64,000 nucleotides of DNA from Tatumella sp. JGM91 (GTDB lineage: Bacteria > Pseudomonadota > Gammaproteobacteria > Enterobacterales > Enterobacteriaceae), in the NCBI RefSeq assembly GCF_018257575.1, contig NZ_JAERJP010000005.1, forward strand, positions 124,001-188,000. Direction: 5' to 3'. Shown one piece after another: positions 51,062-61,013 of this stretch; position 1 is the first letter of the stretch; every line of letters starts with the position of its first letter. The notes beneath the pieces are model-generated. The model was not told the origin of the DNA. It did not search any database and saw only the letters and a list, made by a program, of their open reading frames with translations. Both the position numbers and the translations under genes were made by a program.

Positions 51062-52633
51062 ATGCTCGATAATACATTAAAACATCAACTCAGCGTTTAT
51101 CTTGAAAAATTAACCCGTCCGGTAGAGCTGATTGCGACTCTGGATGACAGTAACACCTCCGGCGAAGTGCGGGAATTACTGGAAGAAATTAGCGGGTTAT
51201 CAGATAAAATCAGTTTGCGGCTGGATGACAGCCTGGCAGTTCGTAAACCCTCTTTTATGATTTCAGCCCCCGGCCAGAACCATGGTCCGCGGTTTGCCGG
51301 TTCTCCCCTCGGCCATGAGTTTACTTCGCTGGTACTGGCTCTTTTACAAACCGGCGGTCATCCATCGAAAGAGAGTCAGGCGCTGCTGTCTCAGGTGGCA
51401 GCGCTGGATACTGAGCTGAATTTTGAAACCTATTATTCACTGTCCTGCCATAACTGTCCGGATGTGGTACAGGCGCTTAACCTGATGGCGATCCTCAACC
51501 CCGGGATCAGCCATACGGCGATAGATGGCGGCGTTTTTCAGCATGAAATAGAACAACGTGAAGTGATGGGGGTGCCTGCGGTATACCTTAATGGTCAGAG
51601 CTTCGCCCAGGGGCGCCTGAGTCTGAGTGAGATCGTCAGTAAGGTCGATACCAATGCCGGGAAAAAAGCAGCCGAATCCCTGAATCAGCGTCAGCCCTAC
51701 GATGTGTTGATCGTTGGCAGCGGTCCGGCTGGTGTGGCAGCGGCTATCTATGCGGCGCGTAAAGGGATCCGTACCGGGTTACTCGGGGAACGTTTTGGCG
51801 GGCAGCTATTAGATACGGTAGATATCGAAAACTATATTTCGGTACCCAAAACCGAAGGCAGTCAGCTGGCGGGTGCGTTGCGGCAGCATGTGGCTGATTA
51901 TCAGATTGATGTTATTGAAGCACAGACTGCCAGCCAGTTGTTACCGTCCGCGGCACCGGGAGGGCTGCATTCAGTAGCCACAGTCTCCGGGGCAACCCTG
52001 CAGGCAAAAGCCGTTATCCTGGCAACCGGTGCCCGCTGGCGTAATATGAACGTACCGGGCGAAGAGCAATACCGGACGCGCGGTGTGACCTATTGTCCGC
52101 ACTGTGACGGCCCTTTATTTAAGGGAAAACGGGTTGCCGTGATCGGCGGAGGAAATTCCGGGGTGGAAGCGGCGATTGATCTGGCAGGGATCACCAGCCA
52201 TGTCACTTTGCTGGAATTCGCAGCAGAATTGAAAGCCGACCAGGTACTGCAGGAGAAACTGCGCAGCCTGAAAAATGTGGAAGTCATCCTTAATGCACAG
52301 ACTCTGGAAGTTACCGGTGATGGTAAGCAGGTCACCGGCTTGCAATATCAGCATCGTCAGACGATGGAACAGCAGGGGCTGGCAGTCTCCGGTATTTTTG
52401 TGCAGATTGGTTTGCTGCCAAATACCCAGTGGCTGGGTGACTCTGTGGCGCGTAACCGGTTTGGTGAAATTGATATCGATACCAAATGTGCAACCAGCCA
52501 GCCGGGTATTTTTGCCGCCGGTGACTGTACGACTGTCCCCTATAAGCAGATTATTGTTGCCAGCGGAGAGGGGGCTAAAGCATCACTGAGCGCCTTTGAT
52601 TATCTGATCAGAACCTCACCTGTATCTGAATAA
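51062..52633 (+). CDS. ahpF: Alkyl hydroperoxide reductase subunit AhpF
   Basis: AhpF is the NADH-dependent flavoprotein that reduces AhpC. The 523-residue protein (E. coli 521) has an N-terminal thioredoxin-like domain with the redox pair in SCHNCPDV, an FAD-binding motif [19 protein letters not shown], a second redox pair in [13 protein letters not shown], an NADH-binding [19 protein letters not shown] and [16 protein letters not shown]. It lies 71 bp after ahpC. Confidence 0.98.
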   Translation: MLDNTLKHQLSVYLEKLTRPVELIATLDDSNTSGEVRELLEEISGLSDKISLRLDDSLAVRKPSFMISAPGQNHGPRFAGSPLGHEFTSLVLALLQTGGHPSKESQALLSQVAALDTELNFETYYSLSCHNCPDVVQALNLMAILNPGISHTAIDGGVFQHEIEQREVMGVPAVYLNGQSFAQGRLSLSEIVSKVDTNAGKKAAESLNQRQPYDVLIVGSGPAGVAAAIYAARKGIRTGLLGERFGGQLLDTVDIENYISVPKTEGSQLAGALRQHVADYQIDVIEAQTASQLLPSAAPGGLHSVATVSGATLQAKAVILATGARWRNMNVPGEEQYRTRGVTYCPHCDGPLFKGKRVAVIGGGNSGVEAAIDLAGITSHVTLLEFAAELKADQVLQEKLRSLKNVEVILNAQTLEVTGDGKQVTGLQYQHRQTMEQQGLAVSGIFVQIGLLPNTQWLGDSVARNRFGEIDIDTKCATSQPGIFAAGDCTTVPYKQIIVASGEGAKASLSAFDYLIRTSPVSE

Positions 52634-53015
52634 GCGTTACCCTGAGCAGGCTATTCTTTATCCGCCAGCCTGCTCACAGTCCGCGGATTTAATATAATCA
52701 GCATTATACAATGATGAATTATATATATTAATTACACTTCATATTTCGCACATTATTAATCATTTCCTTCATTATCAGCCCGCTTAATTAACTGTTTCTG
52801 ATAACATCTGATATATTTTTTCTTATAATTCATTCTTTTTATTTATCTGTTAAGAATTAATAAATTTAAATTAATTTAAATGTAATATTTTAATTTAAAA
52901 TATTATATTTGTTAGCACGTTATGCTGATAAGTTATTTAACGGCTGCCGCATAATTTCAGCCACTTTACCGCGGTATTTATTTATTATTTCTGGCAATGG
53001 CAGATCGTAAAAACA
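52634..53015. promoter_or_regulatory. Very AT-rich leader of the outer-membrane operon
   Basis: From 52690 to 52920 the sequence is strikingly AT-rich compared with everything around it, including a perfect 18-bp palindrome ATTTAAATTAATTTAAAT (52864-52881) and several TATAAT-like hexamers. No coding frame is supported. Such a leader is typical of H-NS-silenced accessory genes, and it directly precedes the three-gene outer-membrane operon. The silencing is inference. Confidence 0.6.
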
Positions 53016-54083
53016 ATGAAAATCAGATATCTGGCCCTGGGGTTATTGGCTATTCCCGGCATATTTACCGAATCTTTTGCAGCCACGCCCCGGGACCTTA
53101 GCTCCCTGTATCAGCTTCCGGAATCCAGCCAGATACCGGCGGCAGATAACCGGCTGAATAGTCAGCCCCCGACGCCTCCGGCAATTAAACACTATGATCG
53201 CTGGTTCCCGTTGCTTGGCGATAAAGCAGTACAAATGGGATATGAATTACCGGAACCTTTTGGTATCGGTATTAATTATATGAACATTCGCCAGAATATC
53301 AGTGTTGACTCGATTAATTTTAGCGGACTTGGCCTGGGAAAACTCAATTTCCCATCCAACCTGTTTAATATAGATGCCAGTAAAACCCGGCAATACAGTA
53401 AAACGACGACTCTGCGGCTGGATGCCTGGCTGCTGCCGTTCTGGAACCTGTACGGGATTGTCGGTAAAACCCGTGGTCATTCCATTTCAGCGATTGGCGT
53501 TGATTCCGACCCCTCTCAGTTTAAAGGGGACTTTCTGAACCAGCTAATCTCCGGTGTGGTGCACAACATGCATAACGCAGGGCAGTTCGATAATCTGAAT
53601 TTTGAACTTAAGTTTAAAGGCACCACGTATGGCGTCGGGACAGTGCTGGCCGGAGGGGTCGGTGACTGGTACGGGCTGGTGGACTTTAACTATACCCAGA
53701 CAAGGTTCGATATTCTCGACGGCAGTATTAATGCCTTTACCTTGTCACCGCGCGTAGGTTACCGCTTTACCACTCCGGGGATCCGTGCGATAGGGCTGGA
53801 ACCCGGAAAACTGAATGTCTGGGTAGGGACCATGTATCAGGATGTTCAGCAGGAATTTAAAGGCAGTCTTAACGATCTGGCGATGCCGGGTTCATTACAG
53901 CAATTAATGGCTCTGGCTAACCGAAATGGTAATGGCCGTTTTGATGTTAAGCAGCATTTGCAGTCCCCCTGGAATGTACTGGCGGGCGCACAGTACAGCA
54001 TTACCCGGCATTTTAATATTGCCGCAGAACTGGGCTTTGCTCAGCGCAACAGCATTATGGTATCCGGAGAGTATCGTTTCTGA
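53016..54083 (+). CDS. Exported outer-membrane beta-barrel protein, unknown family
   Basis: This 355-residue protein has a signal peptide (MKIRYLALGLLAIPGIFTESFAA) and a mature part made of alternating polar and hydrophobic strands ending ...SIMVSGEYRF, the aromatic C-terminal signature of BAM-inserted outer-membrane barrels. Segments such as YELPEPFGIGINYMNIRQNI, LFNIDASKTRQYSKTTTLRLDAWLLPFWNLYGIVG and GDWYGLVDFNYTQTRFD look like barrel hairpins. I do not recognise a characterised family. The stop overlaps the next start (TGATG), so the two are translationally coupled. The ribosome binding site is weak. Confidence 0.8.
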   Translation: MKIRYLALGLLAIPGIFTESFAATPRDLSSLYQLPESSQIPAADNRLNSQPPTPPAIKHYDRWFPLLGDKAVQMGYELPEPFGIGINYMNIRQNISVDSINFSGLGLGKLNFPSNLFNIDASKTRQYSKTTTLRLDAWLLPFWNLYGIVGKTRGHSISAIGVDSDPSQFKGDFLNQLISGVVHNMHNAGQFDNLNFELKFKGTTYGVGTVLAGGVGDWYGLVDFNYTQTRFDILDGSINAFTLSPRVGYRFTTPGIRAIGLEPGKLNVWVGTMYQDVQQEFKGSLNDLAMPGSLQQLMALANRNGNGRFDVKQHLQSPWNVLAGAQYSITRHFNIAAELGFAQRNSIMVSGEYRF

Positions 54084-55225
54084 TGTTACTGCGGCGGCTG
54101 AGTGTGCTGATACTGGCTGTAATTCTCTGGCCCTCAGAGGCAGCCGCCGGAATAATCCCCACCCGACAACAGGTTGACCGCTGGCTGGCTCCCCTCGGGG
54201 CTAACCGAACGTTTAATCCGGACCAGGGGATCGACTGGGGAATTATGCCGGGCCCCTTCTATACACCGGAGCTGGGCGCCGGGGTGGGGGCGGTGGTCGC
54301 CGGGTTATACCGGCCCGATCCCGATGATCATATCAGTCAGAATTCATCAGTCACATTAAGTAGTTACGCCAGCAGCACCGGCGCATTCGGACTGCAGGTC
54401 AATAATTACGGGTTTTATGACCAGGACAAGTGGCGATTCTTTGTACAGGGAGAACTAAGCGATACCCCGACATGGTACTGGGGAAAAGGGTTTCGCGCTG
54501 GCAGTAATAACCGGAATAAACAGCGCTACGTTGCACGGGAAATCAGCATGATGCCGCAGGTGATGCGGCAGATAGCCAGCCGGACTTATTTCGGGCTGGG
54601 CTGGTCGCTGAACAACATGCAGGCCGGATCGGTACATGATCCTCAAAAAAACGGGCCTGCCCTGGAAGCCGACGGGCGCGGAGTGTTCAGTAGCGGGCCA
54701 CTGATTAGCCTGAGCTATGACAGCCGGGACTTTTTACCTAACCCGCATAAAGGTATTTCAGCCAGCCTGCAATATATCCGCTACAGCCCGCAAACCGGCA
54801 GCAATACGCGTTTTGATGCATGGACGGCCCATTTTAGCGCTTACCATGAAATTGATAAAAAACGGGTACTGGCCTGGGAGATCAATGGCGCTTTTACCAG
54901 CGGCCAGGTGCCGTGGAATATGCTGCCATCACTGGGGGACAGTGATCATTTCCGGGGGTATTACCCGGGACGTTACCGCGAACGTGATGTTATCAGTACC
55001 CAGCTTGAATACCGTCAGTCACTTAGCTGGCGAAACGGTATTGTCGGCTGGATTGGCAGCGGCACTATGGCATCACATTTTTCAGCCGCTGCAGGGCAGC
55101 GCTGGTTACCGACCATCGGGGCCGGATACCGGTTTGCGTTTAAACCGGGCGTCAATATCCGGCTGGACTACGGAATAGGTAAAAACAGCAGTGCTTTTTA
55201 TTTTCAGGCAGGAGAAGCTTTTTGA
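54083..55225 (+). CDS. BamA/TamA-like (surface antigen D15) outer-membrane barrel protein
   Basis: The 380-residue protein has a signal peptide (MLLRRLSVLILAVILWPSEAAA) and no POTRA domains. The barrel carries LSYDSRDFLPNPHKG (residues 210-224), a loop element FRGYYPGRYRERD (290-302) resembling the VRGF/Y motif of D15/Omp85 barrels, and ends LDYGIGKNSSAFYFQAGEAF. It is therefore a POTRA-less Omp85-like barrel rather than a BAM component. It overlaps its upstream neighbour and the downstream DUF4056-like gene, making one operon. Function is unknown; transport or assembly of an envelope molecule is possible. Confidence 0.82.
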   Translation: MLLRRLSVLILAVILWPSEAAAGIIPTRQQVDRWLAPLGANRTFNPDQGIDWGIMPGPFYTPELGAGVGAVVAGLYRPDPDDHISQNSSVTLSSYASSTGAFGLQVNNYGFYDQDKWRFFVQGELSDTPTWYWGKGFRAGSNNRNKQRYVAREISMMPQVMRQIASRTYFGLGWSLNNMQAGSVHDPQKNGPALEADGRGVFSSGPLISLSYDSRDFLPNPHKGISASLQYIRYSPQTGSNTRFDAWTAHFSAYHEIDKKRVLAWEINGAFTSGQVPWNMLPSLGDSDHFRGYYPGRYRERDVISTQLEYRQSLSWRNGIVGWIGSGTMASHFSAAAGQRWLPTIGAGYRFAFKPGVNIRLDYGIGKNSSAFYFQAGEAF

Positions 55226-56371
55226 AAGGATGGATTTACGCGCCGCTGTTAGCGGTATTATTCAGCACATCACCCGTATCCGCCCGTATTGAGATCGGCA
55301 GTGATTTTTCCCATATTCCTCAGCAGCAGGCCGCAGAAGCCTGGCCGGTCAGCGTGCCGCTGTCACCGCCTGATGGTCTGCGGCCTTGCTGTGCTTTTGG
55401 TTACCGGTTGAAAACGCAACTGCTGGGCGTACCGGTACCTTTTTACCGGATTAATAATGTCGCTGAAACAGATAACCTCGGCAGACATAACTATAACGAC
55501 AGTCACTGGAATTCATTACTGGCGCTTAGCGGGCTGGGAAAAGAGCATAACGGTATTGTTTATACTCTGCGTGGCGGGTTTATTGATACTGCTCATATTC
55601 GTGACAGTGCGGATATGACTTTCTGGTTATTCAGCCAGCTATACCCAAGACTGGGCACCGCCTTTACCCTTTCTCCCGGTGAGGAAGAGCTGGCAAAACG
55701 ACAAGTGGTTTTCAGGGCATTTACCCCACCGAAGGATCCGGCACAGGCCTATACACTGGCCGTATGGATCGCGGCGACAATTGCCTATGATATTGCAGCC
55801 TGGCATGAAGTTGCTCAGTGGTATGGTTTCGAATCAATTCCCGGTTTTTCTGAGGGGATTTCAGCCTTCTCGCCGGAAGATCTCTACTCAAATATGGTCG
55901 GGGCCAGGCTGGCGGCGACGTTATTGCTGACCGGACACGGTTTACAGTAAACGTGGTTTTAATCTGGCGATGACGACAATACTGCCACAGGCGTTACACC
56001 GTCTCGGCGCGGTCAGTGCCAGCCAGACACGTTTTCATTTTGATATGGTCGATAAATTGTGGTGGGACAGCAGCAAAGCGGTACCGGAAAAGTTCCTGTT
56101 GCTGAAACGTAATTATCTGACCGGCAATGACAGGGTACCGACCCCGGTCCCGGGAGAACCGGAAGCCAGTCTGCCCCTGACATTTCCTGCCAGCTATGCC
56201 GGTGAGCAAATTAACTCTCTGGCCGAATTACGATTGCTGCCCGGTAAATCGATGGTCAGGCTTCCTGCACCGGAAACATTTTACCGCTGGCAGGATTTTC
56301 CTGCGCTGGCAGAGGCGGCACAGAAAAGTGATCAGCGACAGTTGCAAAAAAATAGCGTCGGGAAGCGCTGA
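55222..56371 (+). pseudogene. DUF4056-like exported protein, frameshifted
   Basis: The first part (TTG start at 55222 behind AGGAG, overlapping the upstream stop) has a signal peptide and the family blocks GLRPCCAFG (52-60), RGGFIDTAHIRDSAD (117-131) and WHEVAQWYG...EGISAFSPEDLYSN (194-224), then stops at 55950 after GHGLQ. The next frame continues without a gap as SKRGFNLAMTTILPQALHRL, FHFDMVDKLWWDS and so on to 56371. One extra base, probably in the TTT at 55941-55943 (GGT-TAC-AGT-AAA would restore the frame), explains the break. Repaired length is about 382 residues. Conserved His/Glu/Asp residues suggest an enzyme, but no activity is known to me. Confidence 0.8.
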
Positions 56372-56505
56372 ACGTCAGCCAGCATCGGCCGGTTATTAAG
56401 ACGGATTGCAGCTAAAGTCACCCTGCGGTCAGCCCTGCATCTGAAACTGCTATTCGTGAAATGGTCAGAAAAGCCAGCCGGTGGTAACTGTAAAAAATAA
56501 GAACG

Positions 56506-56532
56506 CTCTCCGCCCGCCAGCGGGGCGGAGAG
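56506..56532 (-). terminator. Possible terminator of dbpA
   Basis: CTCTCCGCCC pairs with GGGGCGGAGAG around a short loop, about 20-50 bases after the dbpA stop. The T-rich tail on the reverse strand is interrupted (GTTCTTATTTTTT). Confidence 0.55.
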
Positions 56533-56553
56533 CTAAGCAGAAATCGGCAATAA

Positions 56554-57933
56554 TTATTTCAGTAATCTGACCTTGCAGTTCTTACCTTTGATTTTCAGCT
56601 GTTGTAGCTGACGAAACATCTTACTGGCCGCTGCTTTACGAATAGCCACATAAGCATGCATCGCTGACATATCAATTTTACCGACATCATCGGCTGTCAG
56701 TCCGGCATCCCCGGTCAGAGCGCCAAGAATGTCACCGGGGCGTATTTTGGCTTTACGGCCACCGTCGATACAGAGTGTTACCTTGTCGGCCTCCAGTGAT
56801 ACTCCGGCAGCAACGGTGAGGTCACCGGCTGACAACCACTGTGGTTTCAGGTCGATATAATCTTCCAGTGCGTTAGCCCGCGTGATCTCTGCCGGGGCGA
56901 CCAGACTCACGGCCAGACCTTTGCCACCTGCACGGGCGGTACGGCCTATCCGGTGTACGTGAACTTCCGGGTCGAAAGAAAGTTCATAGTTTACGACCAT
57001 CGGCAGATCTTTAATATCCAGTCCACGGGCAGCCACATCCGTAGCGACCAGTACCCGGCAGCTATGGTTAGCAAAACGTATCAGCACCTGATCACGGTCA
57101 CGCTGTTCTAAATCACCGTGCAGCGCGGCCACACTGATCCCTTGTTCCGTCAGAGCCTCACAGACTTGCTGACAGTCGCGTTTGGTATTACAGAAAACGA
57201 CGCAGGAAGAAGGCTGATGGTGGCCGAGTAACGTTTTCAGCAGTGACAGTTTTCCGCCGTGTGAGGCTTCATAAAATTGTTGTTCAATATCCGGAAGTAC
57301 CGACACATCACCGGTCGTAATACTGACCGGTGAACGCTGGATCCGTGCACTGATAGTTTCAATGCCCTGCGGGTAGGTGGCGGAAAACAGCAGTGTCTGA
57401 CGTTTGACCGGCAGATAGCCGATAATATCATCAATCGCTTCACTGAATCCCATGTCAAGCATACGGTCAGCTTCATCGAGCACCAGTACGTGCAGTCCCT
57501 GAACCAGTAAACTCTGCTTGCGCAGATGTTCCTGAAGACGTCCCGGCGTACCCACCACAATGTGAGGAGCATGGGCCAGAGATGCCAGCTGATGACCCAT
57601 CGGCTGACCACCGCACAGGGTCAGAATTTTAATATTCGGAATGTAGCGTGCCAGACGGCGCAGTTCTTTGGTGACCTGATCCGCCAGTTCACGGGTCGGG
57701 CATAACACCATTGCCTGAGTGGTAAACTGCGAAGCATCTATTTTCTGTAACAGGCCGATGCCGAAGGCGGCTGTTTTTCCGCTCCCGGTCTTTGCCTGCG
57801 CACGGACATCATGGCCCTGTAAAATAACCGGTAACGCCTCAGCCTGTACCGGCGTCATAGCCGAATAACCGAGTTCGGTAAGGTTTTCGAGCTGCGCAGC
57901 GGGCAGCGACAGAGATGCAAATGATTGGGTCAC
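56554..57933 (-). CDS. dbpA: DEAD-box RNA helicase DbpA
   Basis: DbpA is a 23S rRNA hairpin-92-dependent helicase for late 50S assembly. I chose a GTG start at 57933 (459 residues; E. coli 457) because MTQSFASLSLPAAQLENLTELGYSAMTPVQ aligns with the family; the frame runs open to 58032 without conservation. Motifs are AKTGSGKTAAFG, PTRELA, DEADRMLDMGF, FSATYP and HRIGRTARAG. The C-terminal RNA-binding domain ends KIKGKNCKVRLLK. Confidence 0.95.
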   Translation of the reverse strand: MTQSFASLSLPAAQLENLTELGYSAMTPVQAEALPVILQGHDVRAQAKTGSGKTAAFGIGLLQKIDASQFTTQAMVLCPTRELADQVTKELRRLARYIPNIKILTLCGGQPMGHQLASLAHAPHIVVGTPGRLQEHLRKQSLLVQGLHVLVLDEADRMLDMGFSEAIDDIIGYLPVKRQTLLFSATYPQGIETISARIQRSPVSITTGDVSVLPDIEQQFYEASHGGKLSLLKTLLGHHQPSSCVVFCNTKRDCQQVCEALTEQGISVAALHGDLEQRDRDQVLIRFANHSCRVLVATDVAARGLDIKDLPMVVNYELSFDPEVHVHRIGRTARAGGKGLAVSLVAPAEITRANALEDYIDLKPQWLSAGDLTVAAGVSLEADKVTLCIDGGRKAKIRPGDILGALTGDAGLTADDVGKIDMSAMHAYVAIRKAAASKMFRQLQQLKIKGKNCKVRLLK

Positions 57934-58144
57934 AGGGTGTACTCTACTCAGACAATTATCAGGGGACGCAGGACTGCCGGGGCTGCGCAGTGATGCAAAC
58001 AGTACCGTCAGGCTGGATATATAAGCAGACATAATAGCAGAGATCCGCCTGCTTCGGCAGAGCTAAAATAATTTCGCCGCGACGGAATTATAGTTGTGAC
58101 TTGCGCGGCGGCAGAGAGTTGCCTTACCCTGTACGACGTATGAT

Positions 58145-58217
58145 GACTCGGGGTGCCGGTTATGGCTGAGAAACACCCGTTGAACCTGAACCGGATAATG
58201 CCGGCGGAGGGAAGTCT
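58145..58217 (+). promoter_or_regulatory. TPP riboswitch (THI element) upstream of thiM
   Basis: The leader contains ACTCGGGGTGCC (58146), GGCTGAGA (58164), CACCCGTTGAACCTGAACCGG (58173-58193) and ATAATGCCGGCGGAGGGAAGT, the canonical thi-box elements, closed by GACT/AGTC. In E. coli the thiM riboswitch blocks translation when TPP binds; the thiM ribosome binding site lies about 40 bases downstream here. Confidence 0.97.
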
Positions 58218-58268
58218 GATACTGCTGTATGCGGTATCCGTTTCCTGATGCCCGTCAGGAGCGTTGAA

Positions 58269-59087
58269 ATGTCAGTGGTTTATTCTTCTTTTTCTGCCCG
58301 TGAAGCTTCCGCCTCACGGCATCTCTATGGGGTGACCCCGCCGCTGGTGCATTGTATGACCAACCAGGTGGTACAGTCACTGACCGCCAATATATTGCTT
58401 GCCAGCTCAGCGTCTCCGGCCATGGTCATTGATCTGCAGGAAGCGCCGGTGATGGCGGCGCATGCGTCAGCACTACTGATTAATGTCGGTACCCTGACCC
58501 GCGAGGCAATCCCCGCGATGCAGGCCGCTGTGGAGTCCGCCAACCGCGCCGCAGTTCCCTGGACACTGGACCCGGTCGCGATGGGAGTATTACCACTGCG
58601 CAGCGATTTTTGCCGGCAGTTGCTGGATTTTTCTCCGGCGGTGATCCGCGGCAACGGTTCTGAAGTTCTGGCACTGGCGGGGGCCGGAAAAGGCGGGCGG
58701 GGGATGGACAGCAAGGATGATTCATGCCGGGCAGTGAGCGCGGCGGTACAGCTGGCGGCAGATCAGAACTGTATTGTGGTGGTATCAGGGGCGACTGACT
58801 ATGTTACCGATGGTCATCTTGTCCTGACGCTGACAGGAGGGTCCCCGTTAATGACGGCCGTGACCGGTACTGGCTGCGGGTTATCAGCCCTGGTGGCAGC
58901 ATTCAGCACGTTGCCCGGCAACCGGTTATATCATGTGGCGACAGCCTGCTGGCTGATGTCACAGGCTGCTGAACAGGCAGCACAACAGTCCCGCGGGCCC
59001 GGCAGTTTTTCAATCGCGTTAATCGATGCTCTCTGGCAGCTATGCCAGACCCATCGACAGGAGGGACAAGACAATGCGGCGAATTAA
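58269..59087 (+). CDS. thiM: Hydroxyethylthiazole kinase ThiM
   Basis: ThiM phosphorylates 4-methyl-5-(2-hydroxyethyl)thiazole for thiamin salvage. The 272-residue enzyme starts MSVVYSSFSAREASASRHLY at 58269 behind AGGAGCGTTGAA. Family motifs are VHCMTNQVVQSLTANILLA, ALLINVGTL, PWTLDPVAMG, IRGNGSEVLALAG and AVTGTGCGLSALVAAF with the catalytic Cys. It overlaps thiD by 14 bp and is under the TPP riboswitch. Confidence 0.96.
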   Translation: MSVVYSSFSAREASASRHLYGVTPPLVHCMTNQVVQSLTANILLASSASPAMVIDLQEAPVMAAHASALLINVGTLTREAIPAMQAAVESANRAAVPWTLDPVAMGVLPLRSDFCRQLLDFSPAVIRGNGSEVLALAGAGKGGRGMDSKDDSCRAVSAAVQLAADQNCIVVVSGATDYVTDGHLVLTLTGGSPLMTAVTGTGCGLSALVAAFSTLPGNRLYHVATACWLMSQAAEQAAQQSRGPGSFSIALIDALWQLCQTHRQEGQDNAAN

Positions 59088-59874
59088 TGCATTAACTATT
59101 GCCGGAACGGATCCCAGCGGTGGGGCGGGTATTCAGGCTGATTTAAAAACCTTTTCTGCGCTGGGCGCCTACGGTACCAGTGTGATTACTGCCCTGGTCG
59201 CCCAGAATACCTGTGGGGTACGTTCAGTCCGGGCGGTGGCGGCGGATTTTGTGCGCGAACAACTTGCCGCAGTGATGGACGATATTCGTATCGATACCCT
59301 GAAACTGGGTATGCTGCATAACGCAGAGATTATCCGTGCTATGGCTGATGATTTGAGTCACTGCACGGTTCCCTGGCGGGTACTGGATACGGTTATGCTG
59401 GCCAAAAGCGGCGATCCTCTGCTGGATCCTCAGGCTGTGAGTCTGTTGCGGGATAAACTGTTACCCCGGATGTCGCTGATCACCCCGAATCTCCCGGAAG
59501 CTGCTGCCTTGCTGGGATGCCGTGAAGCAGTCAGCGAGCAGGAAATGCTGTTGCAGGCGCAAAAGTTACTGGAAACCGGATGCCAGGCCGTTTTAATCAA
59601 AGGCGGGCATCTGGGCGGAGAAGAAAGTCCGGACTGGCTGGTCAGTGACGGTTTTCAGAAACGTTTTACCACCCTGCGGATTAACACCCGTCATACCCAC
59701 GGTACCGGATGCAGTTTATCGGCGGCGCTCTGTGCACTACGGCCCCGTTATCCGGACTGGGCGGCAACCGTGGATGCGGCTAAGCAGTGGCTGTGCGGGG
59801 CGATAGAAATGGCCGATACATTACAGGCAGGTAAAGGTAACGGCCCGGTACATCATTTTTATCGCTGGTGGTGA
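59074..59874 (+). CDS. thiD: Hydroxymethylpyrimidine (phosphate) kinase ThiD
   Basis: ThiD phosphorylates HMP and HMP-P for thiamin synthesis. The 266-residue protein starts MRRINALTIAGTDPSGGAGI at 59074 behind GGAGGG. Motifs are GGAGIQADLKTFSALGAYG, MLAKSGDPLLDP, LITPNLPEAAALLG and TRHTHGTGCSLSAALCA. It ends flush against yegS, which is convergent; the two stops abut with no spacer. Confidence 0.96.
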   Translation: MRRINALTIAGTDPSGGAGIQADLKTFSALGAYGTSVITALVAQNTCGVRSVRAVAADFVREQLAAVMDDIRIDTLKLGMLHNAEIIRAMADDLSHCTVPWRVLDTVMLAKSGDPLLDPQAVSLLRDKLLPRMSLITPNLPEAAALLGCREAVSEQEMLLQAQKLLETGCQAVLIKGGHLGGEESPDWLVSDGFQKRFTTLRINTRHTHGTGCSLSAALCALRPRYPDWAATVDAAKQWLCGAIEMADTLQAGKGNGPVHHFYRWW

Positions 59875-60789
59875 TCACGCTTGTTGCCGGTGGCTCAGCA
59901 GCGGGCACTCTTCCGGCAGCCTGCAGCGCACTGCCTGTGGCAGTAGTTCCATCCGGAAGTGCTCGCCACTCAGGGGTTCACCGTCAAGGTTAAATGTCAT
60001 CGGGTGACGGGCTTTAATCTCCAGTGAACGACAACGGGCGCTGGTTATGGCGGGGTTATCGCTATTCCCCGTCAGGTTATGGACAATGCCCGGCAGCCAT
60101 TGCTGCGCCGTAACGATGCTGATATCCATCAGACCATCGTTGATAAATGCGGAAGGGCACAAACGCTGCCCGCCCCCAGCCTGACGGCCGTTACCGATAC
60201 CGATCACCAGGGCATCGCCCTGCCAGTGAAAGGTTTCGCTGATAATTTCACAGTGATCTGCTTTCAGGGTGTCCATACGCAGCAAGCCATGTATCACATA
60301 AGATACACCGCCGAGTGCGGCTTTCAGTTTATCCGGGGTTTCGGTGGTGATTCTGGTGCCGAAGCCACCGGTCGCCATATTGATAAAATAACGCTGCCGG
60401 TTGACGGTCACGATATCAACTGCCGATACAGTTCCACTGACAGCCAGTTGTAATGCCGGTGCCATCTGTTCAGGGATACCAGCGCTGCGGGCAAAGTCAT
60501 TCGCTGTGCCCAGAGGCAGGATACCGAGAACCGGACGCTGTGCCGGTGGCAGTTGTGCCAGGCAACTGACCAGTTGATTAATGGTGCCGTCACCGCCTCC
60601 GGCAATCACCGTATCTGCCTGCAGGCTAAGGGCTTCCTGCAGATAGCGTTGTGTATCTCCCGCCTCCCAGGTGACCCGTACCTCGATCTGATACCCGCCG
60701 GCCCGCAGATCTATGACTGCCTGACGTAACTGCTCATTAGCGGCACTCTTTCCGTTAAGGATCACAACAGCTTTGCTGGTGGAATTCAT
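59875..60789 (-). CDS. yegS: Lipid kinase YegS
   Basis: YegS is a diacylglycerol-kinase-like lipid kinase that phosphorylates phosphatidylglycerol in vitro. The 304-residue protein (E. coli 299) shows the nucleotide-binding motif [32 protein letters not shown] and [14 protein letters not shown]. The C-terminal domain has [19 protein letters not shown]. The physiological role is unclear. Confidence 0.94.
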   Translation of the reverse strand: MNSTSKAVVILNGKSAANEQLRQAVIDLRAGGYQIEVRVTWEAGDTQRYLQEALSLQADTVIAGGGDGTINQLVSCLAQLPPAQRPVLGILPLGTANDFARSAGIPEQMAPALQLAVSGTVSAVDIVTVNRQRYFINMATGGFGTRITTETPDKLKAALGGVSYVIHGLLRMDTLKADHCEIISETFHWQGDALVIGIGNGRQAGGGQRLCPSAFINDGLMDISIVTAQQWLPGIVHNLTGNSDNPAITSARCRSLEIKARHPMTFNLDGEPLSGEHFRMELLPQAVRCRLPEECPLLSHRQQA

Positions 60790-60870
60790 GAATTTTTTCC
60801 CGGCACTGTAAACAGACTACCGGAATTTATAACATAAAAGCGCGGCAGGCTTCACTGGCGACAGGCTGAA

Positions 60871-60903
60871 AAAAAGAAACCCGCCGGGGGGACCTGGCGG
60901 GTA
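60871..60903 (-). terminator. Terminator of trhP
   Basis: On the reverse strand ACCCGCC, a 10-base loop and GGCGGGT are followed by TTCTTTTTTT. Confidence 0.85.
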
Positions 60904-61013
60904 AATAAGGTGGATTCTGAGGTAATCAGACAGTCTTTATCCTTTTTTATAATGGGGCTATTTTAGCCGCAGGCTCAGCAGATAACTGTGATCTGATTCT
61001 AAATAGCGAAAAG

